Part shown: positions 1 to 7,620 of the stretch, piece after piece
Position numbering within the stretch: the stretch's first letter is position 1
How the letters are laid out: each line of letters opens with the position of its first letter
Notes under the pieces: generated by a model
Databases searched by the model: none
Told to the model about the DNA's origin: nothing
What the model saw: the letters and a program-made list of their open reading frames with translations, nothing else
Assembly: GCA_012516935.1 (NCBI GenBank)
Contig: JAAYVZ010000208.1
Location: 1 to 37,301, forward strand
Length of the DNA: 37,301 bases
Reading direction: 5' to 3'
Source of the DNA: Holophagae bacterium
GTDB lineage: Bacteria; Acidobacteriota; Thermoanaerobaculia; Thermoanaerobaculales; Thermoanaerobaculaceae
Position numbers and translations under genes: made by a program

Positions 1-176
1 AGCGCCGCCATCGCCGCGGCGGCCCTGGCGGCGCCGCCAGCAGCGGCGGCGAGTTGGTCGGCACCCGCCCGTGCGACCTGTGCCACCGGCGTGCCGTCGA
101 ACGGCGAGCGTACCTCGAACGCGCCCGCGGTGCCCTCTTCCCAGCGCCCCCCGACCAGCAACGTGCGTTTTTCCAT
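1..176 (-). CDS. Aldehyde dehydrogenase family protein, N-terminal part (runs off the left edge)
   Basis: The minus strand reads from an ATG at 176 into an open frame that continues past base 1, so only about 58 residues are visible. They begin MEKRTLLVGGRWEEG and continue through FEVRSPFDGTPVAQV into an Ala-rich helix. This is the usual N-terminus of the NAD(P)-dependent aldehyde dehydrogenase superfamily: a short strand with a G-x-W motif, then a V-x-[SN]-P-[FY]-[DT]-G-x-x-[VI] segment, then an Ala-rich helix. The catalytic Cys and Glu lie outside the window, so the substrate cannot be named. A GGAGG ribosome site lies 5 bases before the ATG. The gene diverges from the secreted-protein gene at 297, and the 120 bases between them probably hold both promoters. 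The family call is good; the subfamily is unknown. Confidence 0.8.
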   Translation of the reverse strand, partial: MEKRTLLVGGRWEEGTAGAFEVRSPFDGTPVAQVARAGADQLAAAAGGAARAAAAMAA

Positions 177-213
177 CACCGCCTCCAGCCGGGCAGGCGC
201 GCCCGGTGTGGCC

Positions 214-219
214 AGGATA
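214..219 (-). promoter_or_regulatory. Candidate -10 box for the aldehyde dehydrogenase gene
   Basis: The minus strand shows TATCCT 38 bases before the ATG at 176, with a GGAGG ribosome site in between. No convincing -35 hexamer is visible. The call rests on the hexamer alone. Confidence 0.3.
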
Positions 220-266
220 CGCCGCGCCGGTGGCCCGAACCTTCCTCGTGAACGGGCGTACAAGAA

Positions 267-287
267 TCGCCGGGTGTCACCCGGCGA
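267..287. promoter_or_regulatory. Perfect 21-nt palindrome in front of the gene at 297
   Basis: TCGCCGGGTG, then a single T, then CACCCGGCGA form a perfect 10-bp inverted repeat with an odd centre. It lies between two divergent genes, and its right arm runs into the GAGGA ribosome site (286-290) of the gene starting at 297. It could be an operator for a dimeric repressor that covers the promoter or translation start, or an RNA hairpin that masks the ribosome site. I see no second copy in the window, so neither role is established. Confidence 0.5.
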
Positions 288-296
288 GGAGCCGAG

Positions 297-1025
297 ATGC
301 GGCGATCCCTGGCGTTTGGCCTGATGGTGCTGGTGGCGGCGGTGGCGGGGGCGGTCCCCCCGGAGGCGACCACGCGTCGCCTCGAGGCGGCGCTCGAGTC
401 GCTCGAAAAGGACAACTTCGCGGGGAGCTACCGGCTCACCACTCGGGCGGTGGTCGCCAAGCCCGACGGTAGCGACCGGAAGGACACCCTCGACGTCCTG
501 GATATCCGCCAGCAGCGGGGAGCGGAGCCCGAGGTCGTGGTGGTGAGCGCGACCGCAAACGGCGAGGACGTGGCGGCCAAGCGCCGCGAGCAGCTCGCCA
601 GGCAGCAGGCTGTCAAGGCCAAGAAGAAGTCCAAGGAGAAAGAGGAGGACAACTCGATCTCGGCCTCGATGCGGCTGCCGCTCGGCAAGGACCTGGCGCT
701 GTTCGAGTTCGGCCCCACGCGAGAGGAAGGCGGGGCGCTCGTCGCCAGCTTCGCGCCCCGCCCGTCGGCGCGCAAGGAGAAAGACCTCACGCAGGGTACG
801 CTCGCCTGGGACGAGGTAAGCGGTGACCCGCTGTGGCTCGAGGCCACCTACTTCGACCCCCCCACCGGCGTGAAGGAGCTCGCCATGCGCTTCGAGATCG
901 CGCGCCAGGGCGAGGTTTTATACCTGCGCCGCACCACCACCAAGGGCGTCGGCGGGATGCTCTGGATCAAGCGCACCTTCGACCTCGAGATGACGATCAC
1001 CGACCTCGTACCGGCCTCGCAGTAG
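297..1025 (+). CDS. Secreted protein, possibly LolA/LolB-like fold, function unknown
   Basis: The 242-residue product starts with a Sec signal peptide (MRRSLAFGLMVLVAAVAGA, likely cleaved near residue 20), so it is exported. The ATG has a GAGGAG ribosome site 6 bases upstream. Residues 105-120 are a lysine/glutamate-rich charged stretch. The C-terminal half (about 150-240) alternates short strands, with an LWLEATYFDPPTGVKEL segment and a final Leu-Arg-Arg/Lys-Arg-Thr-Phe part. This resembles the outer-membrane-lipoprotein-sorting-like beta folds found in many secreted proteins, but I cannot assign it to a named family. Its TAG stop lies only 2 bases from the stop of the convergent cbiO-like gene. 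The coding call is firm and the function is open. Confidence 0.75.
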   Translation: MRRSLAFGLMVLVAAVAGAVPPEATTRRLEAALESLEKDNFAGSYRLTTRAVVAKPDGSDRKDTLDVLDIRQQRGAEPEVVVVSATANGEDVAAKRREQLARQQAVKAKKKSKEKEEDNSISASMRLPLGKDLALFEFGPTREEGGALVASFAPRPSARKEKDLTQGTLAWDEVSGDPLWLEATYFDPPTGVKELAMRFEIARQGEVLYLRRTTTKGVGGMLWIKRTFDLEMTITDLVPASQ

Positions 1026-1027
1026 GC

Positions 1028-1786
1028 CTACTCGTGCGGGTGGCGGTGGCGTAGCACGTGCGGGCGTTCGAGGCCGTGCGCGAGCATCAGCGCCTCGTCC
1101 GAAAGCAACGCCACCGTCTCCCCGGCCGCCACGATCTGCCCGTGGTCCAGCACGACGACGCGCGAGCACAGCTCGACCACTATCTCGAGGTCGTGGGTGG
1201 CGACGAGCATGGTGGCTGGGATCGAGGCGAGCAGCGCCTCGATCCCGCGGCGGCCGCGCGGGTCGAGCTCGCTCGTGGGCTCGTCGAGCACCAGCACCCG
1301 CGACTCGCAGGCGAGCAGCCCCGCCAGGCACACCCGGCGCTTCTCGCCGCGGCTCAAGTGGTGGGGCGAACGCGCCTCGAACCCCGCGAGGCCGACGCGC
1401 GCCAGCGCCGCCGTCACCCGCGCTCCCAGCTCCGGGCCGCCGAGCCCGAGCTGGCGGGGGCCGAACGCCACGTCCTCGCCCACGGTCGGGCACAGGAGCT
1501 GGTCGTCCGGGTCCTGAAACAGCAGCCCTACGGTGCGGCGGATCTCGTAGAGGTTCGCTTTCGTGATCGGCGCTCCGAAAACGCGCACCGCACCGGAGCC
1601 GTCGGGGGTTTCCGGGAGCACACCGTTGAGGTGGAGCAGCAGCGTCGACTTTCCCGCGCCGTTGGGGCCGATGATGCCGACGCACTCCCCCTCGGCAACC
1701 GCGAACGAGACCCCACGCAGCGCCGGGGTGCCGTCGGCGTACGCAAACGCCAGATCGCGCACCTCGATCGCGTTCACGGCCGCCAT
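1028..1786 (-). CDS. cbiO: ECF-type Ni/Co transporter ATPase (CbiO-like)
   Basis: This 252-residue ABC ATPase powers uptake by the energy-coupling-factor transporter encoded just upstream. Walker A is GPNGAGKST (residues 40-48), the Q-loop is in LLFQDPDDQ, the signature is LSRGEKRRV, Walker B is VLVLDEPTSELD and the switch His is in ATHD. The DPDDQ Q-loop and the SRGEKRR signature are typical of the CbiO/EcfA branch. The start was set at the ATG at 1784-1786, which gives MAAVNAIEV and overlaps the end of the cbiQ-like gene by 13 bases; longer in-frame readings run back through cbiQ out of frame. The C-terminus is His-rich (RHRHPHE), which may bind metal, as seen in other metal-uptake proteins; that is inference. 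The gene converges on the plus-strand gene ending at 1025. Confidence 0.93.
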   Translation of the reverse strand: MAAVNAIEVRDLAFAYADGTPALRGVSFAVAEGECVGIIGPNGAGKSTLLLHLNGVLPETPDGSGAVRVFGAPITKANLYEIRRTVGLLFQDPDDQLLCPTVGEDVAFGPRQLGLGGPELGARVTAALARVGLAGFEARSPHHLSRGEKRRVCLAGLLACESRVLVLDEPTSELDPRGRRGIEALLASIPATMLVATHDLEIVVELCSRVVVLDHGQIVAAGETVALLSDEALMLAHGLERPHVLRHRHPHE

Positions 1787-2388
1787 CCCCGCGCGCACAT
1801 CGCGGTGAAGACCCGCTCGGCGCGCTCGGAGGAGCGTACGAAAAGCTGCCCCGCACCCGAGGCGACCGAGCGCCACGAGCGGGCAGCGGAGCGCGAGAAC
1901 GCCCGGCTGGCTCGGGCCCGCTGCAGCCGCGCGGCTTCGTCCACGAGCACGAACACGTAGCGATACATGAGCGCCAGGACCGTGACCAGCAGCGAGGGGA
2001 CGCGGCACCGGCGCAGCAGCTCGAGCACCTCGCCGAACGGCGTCGTGTTGGTGAACAGGATCAGCGCCGCGAGCGAGAGCGTGCTGCGCGCCACCAGCAA
2101 GGCAAACCGCATACCGCCATCCGGTTGCCAGAGCGCGAGCGTGGCGACGACCACCACCACCGGCTCGAGCAGCAGCAGGCGCCGCAGCAGGAAGCCGGCC
2201 GGAATCCGCGACAGCCACGCCCCGGCCACGAGCAGTGCGGTCGCCACGACGAGCGCAGGCCACCACGACGGCCTCGCTACGGCCATCGCCATCACCAGGG
2301 TCAGCGTGGCGAGCGCCTTCAGCCACGCCGGGAGCGCGTGGACGGGGCTTGCGAGGCGGCTGTAGCGATCGAGGAAGTCGTGGCGCAC
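1774..2388 (-). CDS. cbiQ: ECF-type Ni/Co transporter membrane coupling protein (CbiQ-like)
   Basis: This is the T component that couples ATP hydrolysis to the substrate-binding CbiM subunit in the inner membrane. The 204-residue product has several hydrophobic segments, one a Leu/Val stretch at about residues 70-90. The C-terminal half has the two coupling-helix regions expected of the family, around VLELLRRCRVPSLL and the Ala-Arg-rich helices before TAMCARGW. The GTG at 2388 was chosen because VRHDFLDRYSRLASPVH is a standard CbiQ beginning. The frame extends further up, but only as shadow of the upstream gene. It sits 10 bases after the cbiMN stop and overlaps cbiO by 13 bases, so the three are one operon. 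It is somewhat shorter than the usual 220-270 residues. Confidence 0.88.
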   Translation of the reverse strand: MRHDFLDRYSRLASPVHALPAWLKALATLTLVMAMAVARPSWWPALVVATALLVAGAWLSRIPAGFLLRRLLLLEPVVVVVATLALWQPDGGMRFALLVARSTLSLAALILFTNTTPFGEVLELLRRCRVPSLLVTVLALMYRYVFVLVDEAARLQRARASRAFSRSAARSWRSVASGAGQLFVRSSERAERVFTAMCARGWRP

Positions 2389-2398
2389 GGTCTCGCCG

Positions 2399-3343
2399 TC
2401 AGGTTTCCGATCGCTGCCGGCGCCCGCTGGGCACGAGCAGCCGGCCGAGCAGGTAGGAGACGCCGAGCATGAGCAGCGTACCGGCCACACCGGCCAGCGC
2501 CGTGGCGAGCAGCGGCGAGCCGATTCCGGGCACGGCGTAGTCAGGCAGCGGCGCACCCGCGGTCGCGACCGCACGATGCTCGAACCCGAACCGCGTTGCC
2601 ACCCACTCGAGCCCGTCCGGTAGCGACGAGGCGAACGGAGCGCCGAGGGCGGCCAGGGCGAGGGCGAGAAGCAGCCCGCCGGGCACGAGAGAGGTACGGC
2701 GGTGGGTCGTCGGCTCGCCCCCGCCGACCAGCTCCGGGCGGATGGCGGCGATCGACACCAGCACCAGGGCCGTAATCACCGCCTCGCCGAGGCCGATGAC
2801 CGCGTGCACGCCGATCATCGCGGGGAGCACGAGGCGAGCCGGCGCGGTGTCTGAAAGCGCGAGCTCGACTGCACAGGCGGTGGCCGCCAGCAGCACCGAG
2901 CACCACGCGGCGAACGCCGCCGCCGTGACCGTGCCGCGCAACCCGACGCCGAGCCGGCGGACCAGGCGGTAGATGCCGCCCCCAGCCAGGCTGCCGATCA
3001 CCGCCATGTTGAGCGCGTTGGCGCCGAGCGCCAGAAGCCCGCCATCGGCGAACACCAGGCACTGCACGACGAGCACCGCGATCATGACGAGCACGGCGGC
3101 GGCCGGCCCGAGCAGGACGGCAGCGAGGGTCGCACCCAGCAGGTGCCCGGAGGTCCCCCCCGCGACCGGGAAGTTGAGCATCTGTGCCGCGAACACGAAC
3201 GTCGCCGCCAGCCCCATGAGCGGCACCTGCCGAGGCTCGAGCGTCCGGTGCAGGCGGCGCACGCACTCACCGACCACCACCGCGGAGATCGCCGCGGCGC
3301 CCACCGCCGTCTGGAGGCTCAGGAATCCGTCCGGAACGTGCAT
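2399..3343 (-). CDS. cbiM: CbiM-PDGLE fusion: Ni/Co-binding S component of the ECF transporter
   Basis: The 314-residue membrane protein binds the metal ion. Residues 1-210 match CbiM/NikM: the N-terminus is MHVPDGFLS, where His2 with the N-terminal amine is a metal ligand in the family, and His67 of GGTSGHLLG falls exactly at the second conserved ligand position. About six hydrophobic segments follow. Residues 235-314 form a second domain with the PDGLE signature (SSLPDGLEWVATRFGFE) between two transmembrane helices. That is the small accessory subunit (CbiN/NikN-like), fused here rather than encoded separately. The start is the ATG at 3343, because the N-terminal Met-His is functional in this family. 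Nickel versus cobalt cannot be decided; no B12-synthesis gene is adjacent and no cobalamin riboswitch is visible upstream. Confidence 0.92.
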   Translation of the reverse strand: MHVPDGFLSLQTAVGAAAISAVVVGECVRRLHRTLEPRQVPLMGLAATFVFAAQMLNFPVAGGTSGHLLGATLAAVLLGPAAAVLVMIAVLVVQCLVFADGGLLALGANALNMAVIGSLAGGGIYRLVRRLGVGLRGTVTAAAFAAWCSVLLAATACAVELALSDTAPARLVLPAMIGVHAVIGLGEAVITALVLVSIAAIRPELVGGGEPTTHRRTSLVPGGLLLALALAALGAPFASSLPDGLEWVATRFGFEHRAVATAGAPLPDYAVPGIGSPLLATALAGVAGTLLMLGVSYLLGRLLVPSGRRQRSET

Positions 3344-3400
3344 CTCGTCAGGTCTCCCGACGGTGCGAAGCCTAGCACGGCCCCCCACCCGCCCTCCCAC

Positions 3401-3434
3401 CCAGGACAACCTGGACCTCGTCCTGGACCTGGAC
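3401..3434. promoter_or_regulatory. Inverted and direct repeats upstream of the Ni/Co transporter operon
   Basis: About 60 bases before the CbiM start, CCAGGAC (3401-3407) and GTCCTGG (3420-3426) form a perfect 7-bp inverted repeat with a 12-base gap, and CTGGACC recurs three times between 3411 and 3434. The layout fits an operator for a metal-responsive regulator or a leader hairpin. It does not match the GTATGA-N16-TCATAC NikR box. Confidence 0.35.
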
Positions 3435-3566
3435 CGGGCGGAGGAAGAGCCCACCACAACCGGATCCCGACGGAAACGTGCAAGGGGGCGGCTGGCCTGT
3501 CCCGGGTGGAGGGCCGGGTCCGCGAGGCGAGTCCTGGTTCGAGAGCTACCAACCTGAGACTGTCTT

Positions 3567-5261
3567 CTACATCTCCACGTGCTCGAGGTTGCGGATCCCG
3601 GCCCGCAGCGGCAGCCACGTGGTGAGTGCGGTGAGGCCGAGCACCGCGGCGACGCAGACGGCGATGCCGGTGGCGGCCGACCAGTCGAGACCCCAGCGGC
3701 GGGCGACGTCGGCCCACCGCAGGGCGACGGTCTGCACCGTGGCGGCGAGCGAGACGTACCCCAAGCTGAGCATGAAACAAAGGGTGCCGCCGAGCCCCGA
3801 GACGATCCGGCCGGGGTTCTCCTCGCTGAAGTTGGGGTAGGTCGCCCCCAGCCCCACGGCGAGGGCGGAAAGCGCCAGGCTCGCGGCCAACACCGTGAGG
3901 AGCGACACCCCGAGCGAGACCGGTGGGAGCCCGAGCCGCCAGCCGGAGAGCAGCGCCAGGCCGCCCGTCACCACGGCGGTGGCGACGGTCGACAGCCACA
4001 GCTTCTGCCAGATGATGCTGCGTCGCGGCAACGGCGCCAGCGACAGCAGCCAGAACCGCCGCCCTTCGAGGCTGACGAGCGGGAAGACGAAGCGCGTCGT
4101 GAGGGTGGCGGCGACGAGCAGGCTCGCCATGGTGTTGAGAAGGGTGATCCAGCCCTGCCACATGAGCGCCGATACCGCTTTCGGGGTGGTGCGCATGTTG
4201 GCCACGTACAGCGCCAGCACGCCGAAGAAGATCGCCGCCTGCGACCACTGTGCCGGGTCGCGGGCGAACTGCAGCACGTCCTTGACGACGAGCCAGCGCT
4301 GGGGCGCCGGCAGGCCAACGAGCAGGCGTGGCAGCCAGCCTCGTCCCGCTGTGCGCCGGCGTCCCGTTGCCCTCGAGGCGAGTGCCGACCATGCCCCGAG
4401 CAGCGTCGCCTGGGTGACGCCGCCCAGCAACCACCCGGCGAAGGTGGCGTTGGCCGTGAGCATGGCAAGGTTGAAGCCGACCGTTGCCCGGTCGCTACGG
4501 GTCGCAGCCACCAGCGTCTCGGCGAACCAGGTGGACGGCAGGTATGGGCTGTGGGCGCGGCCCGAGAGCTCCACCAGCCGGCCGAGGTCGACCGTCTCAC
4601 GGAAACGGGTCTCCTGAAGGCGCGGGCGGACGAGCACGACAGCGGCTACCACCAGGACGACAGCTCCAGCCACGAGCCACCTGTGCGGCAGCCGCGGCAC
4701 GAGCCGCGCCGCGCCGAGCGCCAGCATGCACCCGAGGGCGGCCGGGATGACGACGAACGGCAGGAAGGCGACCAGTGCGGTGGGGTAGAGCGTCCACGGC
4801 GCGTGGCGCACGAGGCCGTACGCGAGCAGCACCGGCGAGCCCAGGTAGGCCGCCGACCAGGCGCCGAAGAACGCCACCTCGGCGAGCTTGGCGAGCGAGA
4901 GGACGCGCAGCGGGACGGGGGTACCCAGCAGCAGCCGCATCTCGGCGCTGCGGAAGTAGCTCTGGAAGGCGAGCAGGGCGCAGGAGAGCACCAGCATCAC
5001 CTGGAGGACCAGGGCGGCGATCCCCAGCACGCGCGGCATCATCACTTCGCTGATCGAGACGGCGGCGTCCCCCACCATCCCCACCCCGAACCGGTCGATG
5101 GCGTGCAGGCCGCCCCACGCAAGGGCGAAGACGGCGACCCACAGCAGCACCATCCCGACGACGACCACCGCCACCTTGAGCCGGGACTCGCGCCGCACCC
5201 CGGCGATCGCGTGCTCGAGCCGACGCGCCTCGGCGGTGAAGATCGCCGCCAGCGGGCTCAC
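3567..5261 (-). CDS. ABC-2-like transporter permease
   Basis: This 564-residue protein is mostly hydrophobic, with about 12 predicted membrane spans and an arginine-rich loop near the middle. It is the membrane partner of the ATPase encoded immediately upstream. The GTG start at 5261 shares 4 bases (GTGA on the coding strand) with the ATPase stop, which indicates translational coupling. The start gives VSPLAAIFTAEARRLEHA, a cytoplasmic N-terminus before the first span. The length and the many segments suggest two fused ABC-2-type halves, as in large bacterial exporter permeases. The substrate is unknown; with a transglutaminase-like protein in the same operon, export of a peptide or envelope component is possible but not shown. 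The gene is followed by 223 bases before the next minus-strand gene. Confidence 0.8.
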   Translation of the reverse strand: MSPLAAIFTAEARRLEHAIAGVRRESRLKVAVVVVGMVLLWVAVFALAWGGLHAIDRFGVGMVGDAAVSISEVMMPRVLGIAALVLQVMLVLSCALLAFQSYFRSAEMRLLLGTPVPLRVLSLAKLAEVAFFGAWSAAYLGSPVLLAYGLVRHAPWTLYPTALVAFLPFVVIPAALGCMLALGAARLVPRLPHRWLVAGAVVLVVAAVVLVRPRLQETRFRETVDLGRLVELSGRAHSPYLPSTWFAETLVAATRSDRATVGFNLAMLTANATFAGWLLGGVTQATLLGAWSALASRATGRRRTAGRGWLPRLLVGLPAPQRWLVVKDVLQFARDPAQWSQAAIFFGVLALYVANMRTTPKAVSALMWQGWITLLNTMASLLVAATLTTRFVFPLVSLEGRRFWLLSLAPLPRRSIIWQKLWLSTVATAVVTGGLALLSGWRLGLPPVSLGVSLLTVLAASLALSALAVGLGATYPNFSEENPGRIVSGLGGTLCFMLSLGYVSLAATVQTVALRWADVARRWGLDWSAATGIAVCVAAVLGLTALTTWLPLRAGIRNLEHVEM

Positions 5262-5986
5262 GTCTCGTCCTCTCGGGTAAGCTCGAGGAACACGTCCTCG
5301 AGGCTGCCGGGGCGCTCCACCAGGCTCTTGATCTCGTCCACACTGCCGAGCGCGAGCCGCCGCCCCCGGTGGATGATGCCGATGCGGTCGGCCACCTCCT
5401 CGGCGATCGACAGCGTGTGCGTCGACATGAAGACGGTCAGCCCGGCACGCGTGCGCTCCTTGAGGAACCACTTGAGGCGATGGATGCTGCGCGGGTCGAG
5501 ACCGACCCACGGCTCGTCCACCACCACCACCTGTGGCTCGTGCAGGAAGGTGACCGCGAACGAGAGCTTCTGTCGCATGCCGTGCGAGAGGTCGCCGATG
5601 AGGTGGTTCGCGAGGCCGACGAGATCGAACGTCGCGAGCACCTCATCGATGCGTTCCGCAAGACCTTTCGGCGGCAGGCCGTATAGCCCAGCCACGAGCT
5701 GCAGTAGCTCCCGGCCGGTGAGCCGATCGAAAAGGAACGGCATGTCGGGCACATAGCCGAGCATCCGCTTGGCGGCCTCGGGCTCGCGCACCACGTCGTG
5801 CCCGCCGACCGTGGCCCGGCCGCTGGTGGGCCGCAGCAGCCCCGTGAGGACCTTGATGGTGGTGGTCTTACCGGCACCGTTGGGGCCCAAAAAGCAGAAG
5901 AACTCGCCCGCACGGACCTCGAGGTCGAGGCCTTCCACCGCCGACGTGTCGCCGAAACGCTTGGTGAGAGCCTCGGTGCGGATCAT
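5258..5986 (-). CDS. ABC transporter ATP-binding protein (exporter class)
   Basis: The 242-residue ATPase has Walker A GPNGAGKT (residues 34-41), signature LSHGMRQKL, Walker B VVVVDEPWVGLDP and switch His in STHTLS. The YVPDMPFLFDRLTGRE segment after the Q-loop region is typical of ATPases paired with ABC-2 permeases (CcmA/NatA group). The C-terminal tail ends in SLEDVFLELTRE, also characteristic of that group. The ATG at 5986 is preceded by a strong GGAGG, and it overlaps the stop of the upstream transglutaminase-like gene by 4 bases (ATGA). The longer open frame back to 6136 is shadow. It energises the permease encoded directly downstream. Confidence 0.92.
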   Translation of the reverse strand: MIRTEALTKRFGDTSAVEGLDLEVRAGEFFCFLGPNGAGKTTTIKVLTGLLRPTSGRATVGGHDVVREPEAAKRMLGYVPDMPFLFDRLTGRELLQLVAGLYGLPPKGLAERIDEVLATFDLVGLANHLIGDLSHGMRQKLSFAVTFLHEPQVVVVDEPWVGLDPRSIHRLKWFLKERTRAGLTVFMSTHTLSIAEEVADRIGIIHRGRRLALGSVDEIKSLVERPGSLEDVFLELTREDET

Positions 5987-7455
5987 CTGACCTCCTTCAC
6001 CTCGAGCTCGATGCGGCCGAGAAAGGCGACGAGCTCCGGCCAGCGCTCGACGCCCCCGGCGAGCAGCTTGAGGTGGGTCGCATCGGCCACGTCCTGACCG
6101 TAGGTGGGGTCGGTCCATACCCAGTGGCCGAGCCATACCTCAGGCCAGGCGTGATACCCGAAACCGCCGGCCTCCTCGCTCCACACCATGCCGATGGCCG
6201 TCCGGGCCGGCAGCCCGGCCGCACGCAGCAGCGCCACCGCCAGCACCGTGTGCTCGTTGCAGTCGCCCTCCCGGGCGTCGAGCACGGCGAGAGCCGAGGG
6301 TAGGCTGGCGACCAGGCGCTTGGCCAGGTGCTCGTGGACCCAGCGGTTGATGCGCAGCACCCGGTCCCAGTCGTCCGCGGCTGCGTGCGTGATCTCCGCT
6401 GCCAGGGCACGGATGCGGGGGTGGTCGGACTGCACCAGCAGCTCGGGCTGGGCGAACGCCGCGATCTCGGTGGGCAGCGGTGTCGGCAGGGTGCGGGCAG
6501 CCGGTGGCTTCGGCGCGATGATCCAGAGGTTCGAGTCGGCCGGCACCTGATTCTCGTCCGCGGGGAGGGGTGGCGCCTGGGCGGCGCTCACCCGTACGAG
6601 CAGGCGGGTCGCACCGGTATGCGGCGGCACCCCCCGGGGAGTGACGATCGTCGTTGCCACGAGGTCCATCGGCGCACCCTGGCGCAGGGCCTTGCGCGCC
6701 TCGTCGCGGGTGAGGGCGCGCAGCGTCAGCCCGAACGGCGTCCTGGCCTGCAGCAACTCACCATCCTCGCCAATCCACAGCCGGTAGGTCGCGCCCTGCG
6801 AGTCGAGCTCGGCGAGGCACGCCGAGCGCACCGCCCCCAAGACCTCGATCTCCTCGCTGCCGAGGCCGCGCAGGTGGGCAACCTGTGGGCGCAGCGACAG
6901 GGGATCGAGTGTCCGCACCTGCACCTCGCGGCCCGGCTCGAGGGCGGCGGTGGGCAGCGCGAGAGGCAGCGCGCTGGCGTCGAGCTGGGCGGCGTCGAAC
7001 GGAACGCGGAACCCCATCGTTTGCCCGGCCGACTCGATTTCCCCTTCGAGCGTGCCTCCCTCGGCGCGGCCGCGCACCGCCAAGCGCTGGTGCTCGGCTT
7101 CGAGATGGCCGTGCAGCTCGGCTACCGGCGGGTTCGGGGCGTACCACACCTGCCCCCCGATTCGCAGGCTGGTCGGGGCGTCGAACAGACGCAGCCACAG
7201 GTGGCCGGTGAGACGGGCGGTGACGCCGACCCGCCCGTGGCGCGTCTCCGGCTCGACGGTGGAGTAAAGGACACCGATTGGGTCGTCGCCGGCGTATACC
7301 CCCAGAAAGCTTTCGCGCAGCCCCGGTACGGCTCGCGCGAACCGCGGCCCGAGGTCGGCCTCGAACCGGCGGTGCTGACGCCACCCCAGCCACCCCCACG
7401 ACCCGATGAAAGCCGCGATCACCACCGCCGCACGTAGGTACCGCCGCACCGTCAC
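5983..7455 (-). CDS. Membrane-anchored transglutaminase-like (papain-fold) protein
   Basis: The 490-residue product has one N-terminal transmembrane helix (about residues 8-26, LRAAVVIAAFIGSWGWLGW), a large probably periplasmic beta-rich region, and a C-terminal transglutaminase-core domain. The catalytic triad is visible: Cys399 in EGDCNEHT, His435 in YHAWPEV and Asp449 in WTDPTYG. Bacterial members act as proteases or amidases, or as cross-linking enzymes; the substrate here is unknown. The GTG at 7455 was chosen because it places the membrane anchor at the N-terminus and lies 9 bases after a TACAAT box. An ATG at 7545 is the alternative but would add a Pro/Gly-rich leader. The gene opens an operon with the ABC ATPase and permease, coupled by a 4-base overlap, so the three products probably work together at the envelope. 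Confidence 0.85.
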   Translation of the reverse strand: MTVRRYLRAAVVIAAFIGSWGWLGWRQHRRFEADLGPRFARAVPGLRESFLGVYAGDDPIGVLYSTVEPETRHGRVGVTARLTGHLWLRLFDAPTSLRIGGQVWYAPNPPVAELHGHLEAEHQRLAVRGRAEGGTLEGEIESAGQTMGFRVPFDAAQLDASALPLALPTAALEPGREVQVRTLDPLSLRPQVAHLRGLGSEEIEVLGAVRSACLAELDSQGATYRLWIGEDGELLQARTPFGLTLRALTRDEARKALRQGAPMDLVATTIVTPRGVPPHTGATRLLVRVSAAQAPPLPADENQVPADSNLWIIAPKPPAARTLPTPLPTEIAAFAQPELLVQSDHPRIRALAAEITHAAADDWDRVLRINRWVHEHLAKRLVASLPSALAVLDAREGDCNEHTVLAVALLRAAGLPARTAIGMVWSEEAGGFGYHAWPEVWLGHWVWTDPTYGQDVADATHLKLLAGGVERWPELVAFLGRIELEVKEVR

Positions 7456-7464
7456 CCCTGCCGG

Positions 7465-7470
7465 ATTGTA
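7465..7470 (-). promoter_or_regulatory. Candidate -10 box for the transglutaminase/ABC operon
   Basis: TACAAT on the minus strand is followed by 9 bases and the GTG at 7455, with no ribosome site at usable spacing. This suggests a leaderless or nearly leaderless transcript. No -35 element is recognisable. Confidence 0.4.
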
Positions 7471-7568
7471 CGGCCCGCGGCCGCCGCCCGTCGCCTTCCC
7501 GGCCGAACGGTTGTTGGCTGGTGGTCGTTGGGTCACCGGCCCCACCCCCCTGTTACGGCCGCGGCGCC

Positions 7569-7600
7569 GCCCCTCCCCGCCACTCTCTTTCGGGAGGGCG
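7569..7600 (-). terminator. Possible stem-loop after the 2-oxoglutarate dehydrogenase gene
   Basis: CGCCCCTCCC (7569-7578) and GGGAGGGCG (7592-7600) can pair with one bulged C around a 13-base loop, 20 bases beyond the kgd stop. No T-run follows, so intrinsic termination is uncertain. Confidence 0.3.
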
Positions 7601-7620
7601 TGAGAACCAACAGCCAGGAC

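Noticed and set aside
3344-3566. Cobalamin riboswitch upstream of the Ni/Co transporter
   Set aside because: The gap has none of the B12-box strings such as the GCCACTG core or a recognisable AGYCAGGATACCTGCC-type box.
3579-5756. 725-codon plus-strand open frame opposite the ABC permease
   Set aside because: Antisense shadow of a membrane protein; the translation is Glu/Arg/Gly-rich and unlike any protein.
5787-5990. Small plus-strand frames inside the ABC ATPase
   Set aside because: They are shadows with Arg/Ser/Pro-rich translations, no ribosome site and no family match.
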